Position numbers and translations under genes: made by a program
The notes under the pieces: generated by a model
Seen by the model: the letters and a program-made list of their open reading frames with translations, nothing else
Databases searched by the model: none
Told to the model about the DNA's origin: nothing
Shown here: piece by piece, positions 50,863 through 59,429 of the stretch
Layout of the letters: each line of letters opens with the position of its first letter
Numbering within the stretch: position 1 is the first letter of the stretch
DNA from: G964291335 sp964291335
GTDB lineage: Bacteria; Chloroflexota; Dehalococcoidia; Lucifugimonadales; UBA3495
Direction: 5' to 3'
DNA length: 64,000 nt
Assembly (NCBI GenBank): GCA_964291335.2
Contig: OZ219748.1
Span: 372,001 to 436,000 of the forward strand

Positions 50863-51918
50863 ATGGAAGTGTTATTCGAGCGGGGGGTGTATCTTCCCGA
50901 ACTGGATTTGTGGCTCGATTCGCTGCGCAAGCGGGACTTTGGTCTGATCTCGCATGCCCATTCCGACCATACCGCCCGCCACCGGCGCCCCCTGCTTACT
51001 GCCAACACCGGCCTGCTATTGAAAGAATACCTGAAAGGCTCCGACCCCATAACCCTGGAATACGGTGAGCCTTTGGACCGGGGAGAATATACGGTTACCC
51101 TTTACCCGGCCGGCCATTGCCTGGGTTCAGCGCAAACCCTGGTTACCAAAAAGGATACCGGAGAGCGGCTGCTTTACACCGGCGACTTCAAGACCCGTCC
51201 CGGTCCGGTAAACGAGGCCACGGTTCCGGTATCCTGCGATACCCTGATTATTGAAGCGACCTATGGCCAGCCCGCGTATGTTTTTCCGCCGGAAGCAGCC
51301 GTGCTGGAGAACGCTTCACGAACCCTGAAGATGTGGCTCGGTAAAGGAGAACGTCCTGTGGTACAGGGGTGGCGTCTCGGCAAATCTCAGGAAGTAATGT
51401 ACCACCTGATGGCCGCCGGCTTTGATCTGGTGGTTGAAGAGAGCATCTTCCGGGTAGCCGAAGCATACCAGAAAGCAGGCGTCAGCTTTCCGGGCAGCTT
51501 TGCCTGTTATGACGGCAGTTGGGCTGAAGGGCAGGTGTTGCTCTGTCCGCCGGGCCACCGGAAGGATGGTTCCCTGAACCGGTTTCCGGGCAAGCGGTAT
51601 ATGGAACTAACCGGTTGGGCCCTGGGTCTGGGCAAGGGCCGGCGCTTTCGGGGGCGTCGGGGGGATGCCAGCCTGCCTTACAGCGACCATGCCGATTTCA
51701 ACGATCTGGTGGGCTATGTCCGGCAGGTCCAGCCGCAGCGGGTTTACACCGTCAACGGTTTCCCGGAACTGGCAGCCCATCTGCGTACCCTGGGCTATCC
51801 GGCGGTTCACCTGACCGGAAAGGGAACACCCTCGGCCAGTCAAGGGTATCCGGTCGGAAAGCAGACGCTCCCGGCCAGCGAAGGGGCTCAGTTGAAGCTG
51901 GAGCTGGACTTTCTTTAA
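50863..51918 (+). CDS. Metallo-beta-lactamase/beta-CASP nuclease, COG1236-like
   Basis: 351 residues. The metal motif LISHAHSDHTARH (HxHxDH) is followed by TLYPAGHCLGSAQTLV, LLYTGDFKTRPG and CDTLIIEATYG. Later VVQGWRLGKSQEVMYHLMAAG and LPYSDHADFNDLVGYVRQVQP supply the terminal His. This is the layout of mRNA-cleavage factor-like and DNA-ligase-associated exonucleases of the beta-CASP group. No ligase gene is next to it, so RNA or DNA substrate is open. No SD is obvious. It converges on leuA with a strong palindromic terminator between them. Confidence 0.82.
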   Translation: MEVLFERGVYLPELDLWLDSLRKRDFGLISHAHSDHTARHRRPLLTANTGLLLKEYLKGSDPITLEYGEPLDRGEYTVTLYPAGHCLGSAQTLVTKKDTGERLLYTGDFKTRPGPVNEATVPVSCDTLIIEATYGQPAYVFPPEAAVLENASRTLKMWLGKGERPVVQGWRLGKSQEVMYHLMAAGFDLVVEESIFRVAEAYQKAGVSFPGSFACYDGSWAEGQVLLCPPGHRKDGSLNRFPGKRYMELTGWALGLGKGRRFRGRRGDASLPYSDHADFNDLVGYVRQVQPQRVYTVNGFPELAAHLRTLGYPAVHLTGKGTPSASQGYPVGKQTLPASEGAQLKLELDFL

Positions 51919-51973
51919 CTCAGGCGCATCCTGGCGGCGGCTGCGACTCCAATGCGCCGGCGCCCTGGTCAGT

Positions 51974-52017
51974 CGAAAGCAACCGGGGGCGGATGCATCC
52001 GCCCCCGGTTGCTTTCG
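51974..52017. terminator. 44-bp perfect palindrome, bidirectional terminator
   Basis: The sequence from CGAAAGCAACCGGGGGCGGA to its exact complement is a perfect 44-bp palindrome centred on TGCA between 51995 and 51996. It lies between the convergent nuclease and leuA stops. Each strand ends with GCTTTCG, a minimal U-tract. Confidence 0.8.
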
Positions 52018-52031
52018 GGACACTGCCAAAG

Positions 52032-53591
52032 CTAATCGGGCGTAGCGCCTACCGGTGGCAGCTTGTCTTCTTCATCGGCGGCCAGCATCCGGTTGACTGC
52101 GCTGAGGTAAGCCTTGGCGCTGGCTACGATGATGTCGGTCGAGGCGCCCCGACCAAAGAAGGTGCGCCCGCCGTGTTCGATGCGGACGGTTACCGTGCCG
52201 ATTGAATCCAGGCCTTCACTGATGGATTGTACGCTGAAGTCCACCAGCTTGGTGGAGCAGCCAATTACCCGGTCAATGGCCTTGCATACGGCATCCACCG
52301 GGCCGTTGCCGGTAGAGGCATCGGAAAACTCGCTGCCATTGGCATCTAACAAGCGGACGGTTGCCGTAGGTATATCGTGGTCGCCGCTGGAGAACTGAAC
52401 GTGCTCCAGCGTGTAACTGACCATCTCGCTGGAACCCCGTTTCTCTTCATCCATCAGAACTTCCAGGTCCCGGTCGGTAACCTCCCGCTTCTTGTCCGCC
52501 AGTTCCTTGAACGACTCAAAGATGGTGGATACCTCTTCCCGGGACAGGGTATAACCCAGGGCTTCCAGGCGAGCCTGGAGGCCGGCCCGACCGCTGAGCT
52601 TGCCCAGAACCAGGCTGTTGCCCGGCACGCCCACCCGCTCCGGTTGCATCACCTCGTAGGTGGAACGGTCTTTCAGCACGCCGTCCTGGTGGATACCCGA
52701 AGCGTGGCGGAAAGCGTTTTCGCCCACCACCGCCTTGTTGGCTTGTACCGCCATGCCGGTAATCCGGCTAACCAGCCGGCTGGTCGGGTAAAGCTGGGTA
52801 GTATCCACGTTGATGTCCACCCCAAAGAGATCCTTCCGCGTGTCCAGCCCCATAATAATCTCTTCCAGCGAGGCGTTGCCGGCTCGCTCGCCGATGCCGT
52901 TGATACAACCCTCTACCTGGCGGGCGCCGGCCTCCACGGCGGCCAGGCTGTTAGACACGGCCAGGCCCAGGTCATTATGGCAATGGACGCTCAGGGTAAC
53001 CCGGTCCATGCCGGGCACCTTTTCCTGAATCTCCCGCAGCAGGCGGGTGAAATCGGAAGGGATCGCGTAGCCTACGGTATCTGCAATGTTAACCGTCCTG
53101 GCGCCGGCCCGAATCACTGCCTCCAGCATCTCGTACAGGTATTCCGGGTTAGTGCGGGTGGCGTCCATGGGCGAGAACTCCACATCGCTGCAATAGCCAG
53201 CGGCGCGGCTCACCATGTTAACCGCCATTTCAATAACCTCTTCCCGGTTCTTGCGGAGCTGGTGCAATACGTGAATATCCGAGGAAGACAGGAACACGTG
53301 AATCCGCGGAGACTCGGCGTTCCTGATGGCATCCCATGCCTGGTCAACGTCGTTGGGGTGGGCGCGGGCCAGGGAACAAATAACCGGAGCGCGCACCTGT
53401 CGGGCAATGGCGCTTACCGCCTGAAAATCCCCGGGAGAGCTGGCGGCAAAGCCGGCCTCAATAATATCAACATTGAGCCGCTCCAGCTGTTTGGCAATTT
53501 CTATCTTCTCGTCCACCGTCATCCCGATGCCGGCGGACTGCTCGCCGTCCCGGAGGGTGGTATCCAGGAACCTTACCACTTCGTTAGCCAT
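52032..53591 (-). CDS. leuA: 2-isopropylmalate synthase
   Basis: 519 residues, the bacterial LeuA length. Catalytic HMGL-like barrel: VRFLDTTLRDGEQSAGIGM, EAGFAASSPGDFQAV, SVHCHNDLGLAVSNSLAAVEAGA (metal HxH) and GIGERAGNASLEEI. HASGIHQDGVLKDRSTYEVM comes after. The C-terminal leucine-sensing LeuA_dimer domain (about 395-505) includes DANGSEFSDASTGNGPVDAV and GRGASTDIIVASAKAYLSAVN. It condenses acetyl-CoA with 2-ketoisovalerate. Its SD GAGGAAAGG is 6 nt before the ATG and can pair with the upstream small ORF. It is the last gene of the ilv-leu operon. Confidence 0.95.
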   Translation of the reverse strand: MANEVVRFLDTTLRDGEQSAGIGMTVDEKIEIAKQLERLNVDIIEAGFAASSPGDFQAVSAIARQVRAPVICSLARAHPNDVDQAWDAIRNAESPRIHVFLSSSDIHVLHQLRKNREEVIEMAVNMVSRAAGYCSDVEFSPMDATRTNPEYLYEMLEAVIRAGARTVNIADTVGYAIPSDFTRLLREIQEKVPGMDRVTLSVHCHNDLGLAVSNSLAAVEAGARQVEGCINGIGERAGNASLEEIIMGLDTRKDLFGVDINVDTTQLYPTSRLVSRITGMAVQANKAVVGENAFRHASGIHQDGVLKDRSTYEVMQPERVGVPGNSLVLGKLSGRAGLQARLEALGYTLSREEVSTIFESFKELADKKREVTDRDLEVLMDEEKRGSSEMVSYTLEHVQFSSGDHDIPTATVRLLDANGSEFSDASTGNGPVDAVCKAIDRVIGCSTKLVDFSVQSISEGLDSIGTVTVRIEHGGRTFFGRGASTDIIVASAKAYLSAVNRMLAADEEDKLPPVGATPD

Positions 53592-53597
53592 ATCTTA

Positions 53598-53655
53598 CCT
53601 TTCCTCAACTAGTCTGATGGTGTTTCTGCCGGTTTACCGAACAATCAAGGAAAGG
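53598..53655 (-). promoter_or_regulatory. Hairpin sequestering the leuA Shine-Dalgarno
   Basis: Minus-strand RNA CCUUUCCUUGAU (53655-53644, inside the small ORF) is complementary to GUUGAGGAAAGG (53609-53598, the leuA SD). A ribosome reading or stalled on the last codons of the small ORF would block this pairing and expose the leuA start. Confidence 0.55.
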
Positions 53656-53744
53656 GAGGACAGGGTTACGCAGTCCACCGCAGCCAGCCCAGCCAAGACC
53701 AGCCCGCGATGGTGAACTGCATTGCAAGTTACCTCCGCCTTCAT
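53634..53744 (-). CDS. Small Leu/Val-rich ORF, candidate leuA leader peptide
   Basis: 36 codons, with GGAGG ending 6 nt before the ATG at 53744, as good as any RBS nearby. Composition is Leu 6, Val 6, Ile 1 of 36, with the end reading SSLSLIVR. It sits between ilvC and leuA in the 303-bp gap. The CUU-UCC-UUG-AUU codons near its end overlap a segment (53644-53655) that can pair over 12 positions (9 Watson-Crick, 3 G-U) with the leuA SD region at 53598-53609. This suggests translation of the ORF controls leuA. I do not recognise a protein family. Confidence 0.6.
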   Translation of the reverse strand: MKAEVTCNAVHHRGLVLAGLAAVDCVTLSSLSLIVR

Positions 53745-53894
53745 AATTTTCCTCCTGACCGCGGTCGAAAGGTTTGCCGCTGCGCCACTGCTGCAGCAAC
53801 CGGCCCGGCCGACTGGATTTACGCTGACCTGAATCGGGCTCAGCCCCGGCTGTCCGGGAGAAGCCCGGAGCCATTGGGACAAGCGGGTGAGCGT

Positions 53895-54890
53895 TTACCT
53901 GGGATCCATCCAGGGCATCATGGCCCGCAATTCCTTGCCGACCGTTTCGATTGGGGCATTCTGCGCCGCCTCCCGCATAGGCCCGAAACGGGGGCGTCCT
54001 TCATGATTTTCCGTAATCCACTCCCTGGCAAAAGTGCCGTCCTGAATCTCCTTCAGCACGGCGCGCATATTCTCCCGTACATGCTCGTCAATTATGCGCT
54101 CCCGGCGGCTGAGGGAACCGTACTCGGCAGTGTCGCTAACCGAGAAATGCATATAGTTATGCCCGCCCTGGTACATCAGATCCACAATCATTTTGAGTTC
54201 GTGCAGGCATTCGAAATAGGCGATTTCCCGGGGGTATCCGGCTTCCACCAGGGTTTCAAAGGCGGCATTTACCAGGGCGGTTACCCCGCCGCACAAGATG
54301 CTTTGCTCCCCGAAAAGGTCGCTCTCCGTTTCGTCCTTGAAAGTAGTTTCCAGCACCCCGGCGCCAGTGCACCCGATACCTTTAGCATAAGCCAGGCCAA
54401 TGGACTTGCCATTGCCGGTAGCGTCCTGATGCACTGCCAGCAGGCAGGGTACGCCGACGCCTTCAACGAACAGCTCGCGCATCCGGTGCCCCGGGGCTTT
54501 GGGCGCCACCATCATCACGTCCACGTTGTCGGGGGGGATGACCTCCCGATAGTGGATACTGAAACCGTGGGCGAACATCAAAGCCGCGCCGGGGCGCAGG
54601 TTGGGGGCAATCTGCTCTCTATAGGTATCCCCTTGTATATGATCGGGTATCAGAACCATCACCACGTCAGCAGCGGCAGCCACCTCGGCCACCGCGGCAA
54701 CGGCCAGCCCTTCGGCCTCAGCTGCGGTGCGGCTGCGGCTGCCGGAATAGAGGCCCACCATCACCTTTTGCCCATTGTCCCGCAGGTTAAGGGCATGGGC
54801 GTGGCCCTGGCTGCCGTAGCCGATGATACCCACCGTCTTGCCGGCCAGCGTCGTCAGGTCTGCGTCCTGGTCGTAGTAAACGTTTACCAT
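53895..54890 (-). CDS. ilvC: Ketol-acid reductoisomerase
   Basis: 331 residues from the ATG at 54890 (AGGGAAGGA upstream), class I length. N-terminal GKTVGIIGYGSQGHAHALNLRD with the NADPH loop, then GLYSGSRSRTAAEAEGL giving the Ser/Arg NADP contacts. The knotted helical domain carries metal-binding Glu/Asp: ETTFKDETESDLFGEQSIL and ECLHELKMIVDLMYQGG. It isomerises and reduces acetolactate to dihydroxyisovalerate with Mg and NADPH. It follows ilvN by 48 bp. Confidence 0.96.
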   Translation of the reverse strand: MVNVYYDQDADLTTLAGKTVGIIGYGSQGHAHALNLRDNGQKVMVGLYSGSRSRTAAEAEGLAVAAVAEVAAAADVVMVLIPDHIQGDTYREQIAPNLRPGAALMFAHGFSIHYREVIPPDNVDVMMVAPKAPGHRMRELFVEGVGVPCLLAVHQDATGNGKSIGLAYAKGIGCTGAGVLETTFKDETESDLFGEQSILCGGVTALVNAAFETLVEAGYPREIAYFECLHELKMIVDLMYQGGHNYMHFSVSDTAEYGSLSRRERIIDEHVRENMRAVLKEIQDGTFAREWITENHEGRPRFGPMREAAQNAPIETVGKELRAMMPWMDPR

Positions 54891-54938
54891 TTCTTTGTCG
54901 TTCCTTCCCTGGTATTTCAGGCGGTTACCCAAAGAGAG

Positions 54939-55517
54939 CTAGTAGGAACCCACTTCGTAGGCGTCTTTAACCTTCAGGTTCTCCCCGTGGTAATCGATAA
55001 TCAAATCGTCGCTTACCCGGGCGTCCGACTGGCCCCGCACCATGGCCAGCCGTCCGGTGCGCATCAACTCCAGCACGCCGAAAGGTTCCAGCAAATCGTA
55101 AAGGGCCTTAATCTTATCGCCGCTGCCGGTTACCTCGATAACCATGGAGCGCGCGCCTACATCGACTATTTCGGCCCGGAAGGGGTGAACCATTTCCAGA
55201 ATTTCGCCGCGAGTAGCCGGGTTAACCTGTACCTTGATCAGAGCCAACTCCCGGGACACAATGTCCTCTTCAGAAATGTTGGCTACCTTCACCACTTCAA
55301 TCAGCTTATCCAGCTGCTTGGTGGCTTGGTCAACGGTATATTGGTCTCCGTCCACCACAAAGGTCATGCGCGAGAGGCCCTTCTGTTCGCTGTTGCCGAC
55401 GGCGAGGCTGGATATATTGAACCCCCGTCGGCGAAACAGCCCGGCAACCCTGGTCAGGACGCCGGGCCGGTCCTGAACCAGGGCGATAATCGTATGGTGC
55501 TGCCCATTCCTTTCCAT
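54939..55517 (-). CDS. ilvN: Acetolactate synthase small regulatory subunit
   Basis: 192 residues: N-terminal ACT domain (HTIIALVQDRPGVLTRVAGL, FNISSLAVG) and C-terminal ALS_ss domain (ELALIKVQVNPATRGEILEM, VIEVTGSGDKIKALYDLLEPFG). It binds valine and modulates IlvB. The start ATG at 55517 has GAGGG 9 nt upstream, which lies in a 16-bp sequence duplicated from the last codons of ilvB. Confidence 0.94.
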   Translation of the reverse strand: MERNGQHHTIIALVQDRPGVLTRVAGLFRRRGFNISSLAVGNSEQKGLSRMTFVVDGDQYTVDQATKQLDKLIEVVKVANISEEDIVSRELALIKVQVNPATRGEILEMVHPFRAEIVDVGARSMVIEVTGSGDKIKALYDLLEPFGVLELMRTGRLAMVRGQSDARVSDDLIIDYHGENLKVKDAYEVGSY

Positions 55518-55549
55518 CTAAAAGACCCTCTCTCTAAAAGACCCTCTCC
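55518..55549. repeat. 16-bp tandem duplication at the ilvB-ilvN junction
   Basis: CTAAAAGACCCTCTCT (55518-55533) is followed directly by CTAAAAGACCCTCTCC (55534-55549), one mismatch. The ilvB-proximal copy encodes the C-terminus and TAG stop of ilvB. The other copy provides the ilvN ribosome binding site. Confidence 0.85.
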
Positions 55550-57228
55550 GGCGCCGGCTCTTCCATGATTTCATTCACCGACTCCCCGGCCGGTATCATC
55601 GGGTAAACCTGCTCATCCTGCTTCACGATAAAGTCAATAACCACCGGGCCTGGCGTAGCCATGGCCCGACGGATAGCCGTCGCCACCTGGGCCTTATCGC
55701 TTACCCGTATGCCGGTAATGCCATAGGCTTCAGCCAGTTTAACGAAGTCCGGGTTACCCGAATAAACCGTGGCAAAATAGTCTTTGTCATAGAAGAACTC
55801 CTGCCACTGACGCACCATGCCCAAAGTGCCGTTATTCAGGATAGCGAACTTAACGTCTATATTGCATTCCACCGCGGTGGCCAGGTCGCACATAGTCATC
55901 TGGAAACCGCCATCCCCGGCAATGGACCAAACCACCTTATCCGGCCGGCCAACCTTGGCTCCCAAGGCCGCTGGAACCTCGAAGCCCATAGCTCCCAGCC
56001 CCCCCGAAGTCAAAAGGGTATTCGGTTCCCTGAAGCCATAATGCTGGGCTGCCCACATCTGGTGTTGACCCACCCCGGTTACGACTATGGCTGAACCTTC
56101 AGTAATGTCGGACAGCTCCTTCAGCACATACTGGGGCAGAAGCTCGTCGGTCCGGCGAATGTGCAGCGAAGGGTGCTCGGCGCGCAAGGTATCGATCTGC
56201 TGAAGCCAATCCGGATGGGTCTTGCGCTCTACCCGAGGCAGCATCTGGGTCAGAACCTGTTTCATCTCGCCCAGCACCGGCACCGTGGCCTTGACGTTCT
56301 TGTGAAACTCCGACGGGTCAACATCCACGTGCACCACTTTAGCGTCGGGGGCGAAGTCAGACAGCCGCCCGGTTACCCGGTCATCAAAGCGCATACCCAG
56401 GGAAATCAACAGGTCGGCCCGGTCAATGGCCAAGCTGGCGTAGGCCATTCCGTGCATTCCGGGCATCCCCGCATACAAAAAATGCTCCGTAGGAAAGCTA
56501 CCGATACCCAGCAGCGTGGTAACGACCGGAATCTGCGCCTTTTCCGCCAGTTCCCGCAGCTCGGCATAGGCGTGGGAAATCAGGACGCCGTGGCCGGCCA
56601 GAATCAAGGGACGCTCCGCCTGGTTAATCAGCTCGCAAGCCTGGGAAATCTGGATTTCATCGGCCTCGCCCGGGGGCGCATACCCCGCCAGGTTGACCTT
56701 CTCCGGCCACACAAAGGGCCGCCGTTCTCCGGCCAGCACGTCTTTAGGTATATCCAGCAGCACTGGCCCCGGCCGCCCGGTGCGCGCAATATAAAAAGCC
56801 TCCTTAACAGCCGGCGCAATGTCATCCACTTCCATTACCAGCATATTATGCTTGGTTACCGGCAGCGTAATGCCGGTAATATCCGTTTCCTGAAAGGCGT
56901 CCCGGCCAATGGCCGGCCGGGGCACCTGGCCGGTAATAGCTACCATCGGTATGGAATCCATCATGGCCCCGGCGATGCCGGTAACCAGGTTGGTAGCGCC
57001 GGGGCCGGAGGTAGCAGTGCAGATTCCCACCTTTCCGGTAGCCCGGGCATAGCCGTCGGCGGCCATGGCGGCGGCCTGTTCATGGCGCACCAGGATGTGC
57101 CGGATTTGCGGGTAACCGCTGAGGGCGCCGTAAAGGGGCAGAACAGCGCCGCCAGGGAGCCCGAAAATGACTTCTGCGCCTTCTTTAAGCAGGCTTTCGC
57201 AAACGATTTCCGCCCCGGTCAGTTCCAT
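55534..57228 (-). CDS. ilvB: Acetolactate synthase large subunit
   Basis: 564 residues from the ATG at 57228 with GAGGGAG upstream. A frame beginning at 57282 would start inside the T-box terminator and is rejected. TPP enzyme features: GAEIVCESLLKEGAEVIFGL with the catalytic Glu region (VRHEQAAAMAADGYARATGK), TSGPGATNLVTGIAGAMMDS, QVPRPAIGRDAFQETDITGI, the FAD region (FDDRVTGRLSDFAPDAKVVH) and the TPP/Mg motif GDGGFQMTMCDLATAVECNI with NNGTLGMVRQWQ. It makes acetolactate or acetohydroxybutyrate. First gene of the operon. Confidence 0.96.
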   Translation of the reverse strand: MELTGAEIVCESLLKEGAEVIFGLPGGAVLPLYGALSGYPQIRHILVRHEQAAAMAADGYARATGKVGICTATSGPGATNLVTGIAGAMMDSIPMVAITGQVPRPAIGRDAFQETDITGITLPVTKHNMLVMEVDDIAPAVKEAFYIARTGRPGPVLLDIPKDVLAGERRPFVWPEKVNLAGYAPPGEADEIQISQACELINQAERPLILAGHGVLISHAYAELRELAEKAQIPVVTTLLGIGSFPTEHFLYAGMPGMHGMAYASLAIDRADLLISLGMRFDDRVTGRLSDFAPDAKVVHVDVDPSEFHKNVKATVPVLGEMKQVLTQMLPRVERKTHPDWLQQIDTLRAEHPSLHIRRTDELLPQYVLKELSDITEGSAIVVTGVGQHQMWAAQHYGFREPNTLLTSGGLGAMGFEVPAALGAKVGRPDKVVWSIAGDGGFQMTMCDLATAVECNIDVKFAILNNGTLGMVRQWQEFFYDKDYFATVYSGNPDFVKLAEAYGITGIRVSDKAQVATAIRRAMATPGPVVIDFIVKQDEQVYPMIPAGESVNEIMEEPAPERVF

Positions 57229-57251
57229 GCTCCCTCTCGAATCAACCAAAT

Positions 57252-57280
57252 AAAAAAGACCCGTCCCCGAAGGGACGGGC
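57252..57280 (-). terminator. T-box intrinsic terminator
   Basis: Stem GCCCGTCCC/GGGACGGGT closed by a UUCG tetraloop, then U6, ending 24 nt before the ilvB ATG. It is mutually exclusive with pairing by the T-box sequence just upstream. Confidence 0.92.
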
Positions 57281-57519
57281 AATTGCCCGCGGTACCACCC
57301 TTCTTTTTCGGTCAGCCCTGGGCAACCTTGATTGCCTCAACGGAACCGCCGAAACCGCTTACTGACCGCTAACGAGGTCAACCGCCGAGCCCTACCTGGT
57401 TCAGGCCGGCCGCTCCAGGGCGAGTTGGGAGCCTTGCTGCCGCCGGACTTGCACCAATCGCCGGCTCTCTGAGGACAGAGCGCTCTTAATACTCCCTTTC
57501 TCAGCGGGACGGGAAACTG
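57252..57519 (-). ncRNA. T-box riboswitch controlling ilvB-ilvN-ilvC-leuA
   Basis: On the minus strand the stem I hallmarks AGTA (after AAGGG) and AGAGAGCCGGCGATTGGTGC are present, and the T-box antiterminator AAGGGTGGTACCGCGG at 57302-57287. It is followed by the terminator GCCCGTCCC-TTCG-GGGACGGGT with T6 (57280-57252). The specifier loop 3' side reads CCAACTCG, in which CUC (Leu) is the most likely specifier codon. Uncharged tRNA-Leu would stabilise the antiterminator and turn the operon on. Confidence 0.93.
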
Positions 57520-57525
57520 GAAAAT

Positions 57526-57555
57526 ATGGTAACTGCAATAGAGTTGGCTTGTCAA
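57526..57555 (-). promoter_or_regulatory. Promoter of the T-box/ilv operon
   Basis: Minus-strand TTGACA (57555-57550), 18-nt spacer, TACCAT (57531-57526). Start predicted near 57519, just upstream of stem I. Confidence 0.65.
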
Positions 57556-57732
57556 TAGCCTGAGCCGGGCTCTCCGTCAATCAACTACTTTACCGGCCCC
57601 TTCAGCATCATAACTTACTACTCTCTGGCAATTATGTTATCCTAATGCCGAAATAATTCAACCTTTCAGCAGGCCGGCTCGCCGAACAGTTTCTACTGCC
57701 AGGGCGCCCTGCCTGCGCCTGAGAAAACAGTT

Positions 57733-59421
57733 TTGTCCGAGAGAATATTCATCGGGGTTGCCTGGCCTTATGCCAACGGCTCGTTACACTTGGGCCATTT
57801 GGCCGGCTGTTACCTGGCCGCCGACATTTTTGCCCGTTACCACCGGATGAAAGGTAACGAAGTTCTGATGGTGTCGGGCAGCGACACTCACGGCACCCCA
57901 ATAACCATTCGGGCCGATCAGGAGGGCATTACCCCTGCCGAGGTGGTGGACCGTTATCACGCCGAGTTTCTGGACACCTGGCAGCGGCTGGGTATTGGGT
58001 TTGACCTGTTTACCCATACCAATACGGAGAACCATCAACGGGTGGTTCACGACATTTTCCGCACCTTGCAGGATAGGGGTTACATCTATACCGATAATAT
58101 GCTGCTGGCCTACTGCCCGGGCTGTCAGCGTTTCCTGCCCGACCGATACGTGGAGGGGGGTTGTCCGCACTGCGCCTATGCGCGCGCGCGCGGCGACCAG
58201 TGCGACCAGTGCGGCCGCACGCTGGACCCGCAGGAGTTGCGGCAAGCCCGGTGTATCCTTTGCGAAGGCAGCCCGGAGTTCCGGGACTCGGAGCATTTCT
58301 TCCTGAGGCTTTCCGCCTTTCAGGAGCCGCTGCTGGAATGGATCCGGACTCAGGATCATTGGCGGGCCAACGTTTCCCACCAAACCCGCAGCTTCCTGGA
58401 AGGCGGCCTGCGGGATCGCGCCATCACCCGCGACCTGACCTGGGGGGTGCCGATACCTCTGGAGGGCTATGCCGGCAAACGCATCTATGTTTGGTTCGAA
58501 GCGGTAATCGGCTATCTGTCGGCAGCGGTGGAATGGGCCGCCCGCCAGGGCCATCCCGACCAGTGGCAGGATTTCTGGAAAGACCCGGCCGTCCGCAGTT
58601 ATTACTTTATCGGCAAGGATAACATTCCTTTCCACAGCATCATCTGGCCGGCAATGATTATGGGTTACGGCAATGGCTTGAACCTGCCTTACGACGTGCC
58701 GGCCAACGAGTTTCTCAGCCTGGAAAACCGGAAGTTCTCTACCAGCCAGAATTGGGCAGTGTGGCTTCCCGAATACCTGGAACGGTATGACCCGGATCCG
58801 CTGCGTTATCTGCTTTCCATCAATATGCCGGAGACCGGCGATGCGGATTTTTCCTGGGCCGAGTTTGTTCGCCGCAACAACGAGGAACTGGTAGCAACTT
58901 ACGGCAACCTGGTAAATCGGGTTTTATCTTTCACCTACCGCAACTTCAACGGGCAGATACCGGAACCCGGCCACCGGGACGAAATTGACGAACAGGCGTT
59001 GGCTGCCGCCCGCACCGCTCTGGAAGCGGTGAGCGAAAGCCTGAACCATACCCGGTTCAAGGCAGCTATCGGGCAAGCCTTCGCCCTGGCGCAGGAAGCC
59101 AACCGCTACCTGGACGCCAAAGCCCCCTGGCGAACTATCAGGAATGACCGGCAGAAAGCCGCCACCACCCTTTGCACTGCGTTGCAGCTGATTAACTGTC
59201 TGAAGGTCATTCTTGCCCCCTTCCTTCCTTTCAGCTCCCAAAAGGTTCATGAGTACCTGGGGTTTGACGGCAGGATCGAGGATGAGCGCTGGGAGTTTGA
59301 CCCGCTGGTCAATGCCGTTCAGGGCGGCCAGGCCCTCAGACAACCAGCTCCCCTTTACACCAAGCTGGACCCGGAAGTGGTAGCCTCGGAAAGCCAGCGT
59401 CTGGGTGTACCCTCAGCCTAG
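57733..59421 (+). CDS. metG: Methionyl-tRNA synthetase
   Basis: 562 residues, the compact form without the C-terminal EMAPII-like dimer domain. Class I HIGH is GSLHLGHLAG (H19-LGH22); the KMSKS loop is KFSTS near 333. Four-Cys zinc knuckle region: YCPGCQRFLPDRYVEGGCPHC then CDQCGRTL and CILCEG, so two knuckles as in the E. coli/archaeal type. FIGKDNIPFHSIIWPAMIMG and WAEFVRRNNEELVATYGNLVNR are typical. The start is the TTG at 57733 with weak SD. It diverges from the T-box operon and is followed 8 bp later by the polyprenyl synthase. Confidence 0.94.
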   Translation: MSERIFIGVAWPYANGSLHLGHLAGCYLAADIFARYHRMKGNEVLMVSGSDTHGTPITIRADQEGITPAEVVDRYHAEFLDTWQRLGIGFDLFTHTNTENHQRVVHDIFRTLQDRGYIYTDNMLLAYCPGCQRFLPDRYVEGGCPHCAYARARGDQCDQCGRTLDPQELRQARCILCEGSPEFRDSEHFFLRLSAFQEPLLEWIRTQDHWRANVSHQTRSFLEGGLRDRAITRDLTWGVPIPLEGYAGKRIYVWFEAVIGYLSAAVEWAARQGHPDQWQDFWKDPAVRSYYFIGKDNIPFHSIIWPAMIMGYGNGLNLPYDVPANEFLSLENRKFSTSQNWAVWLPEYLERYDPDPLRYLLSINMPETGDADFSWAEFVRRNNEELVATYGNLVNRVLSFTYRNFNGQIPEPGHRDEIDEQALAAARTALEAVSESLNHTRFKAAIGQAFALAQEANRYLDAKAPWRTIRNDRQKAATTLCTALQLINCLKVILAPFLPFSSQKVHEYLGFDGRIEDERWEFDPLVNAVQGGQALRQPAPLYTKLDPEVVASESQRLGVPSA

Positions 59422-59429
59422 AGGATATT

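Noticed and set aside
53709..55568. 619-codon plus-strand frame antisense to ilvC and ilvN
   Set aside because: Its composition mirrors the complementary coding strand of well-conserved genes and it has no family similarity.
57229..57282. 18-codon N-terminal extension of ilvB
   Set aside because: It would be translated from the T-box terminator stem; the ATG at 57228 has GAGGGAG and starts the conserved domain.
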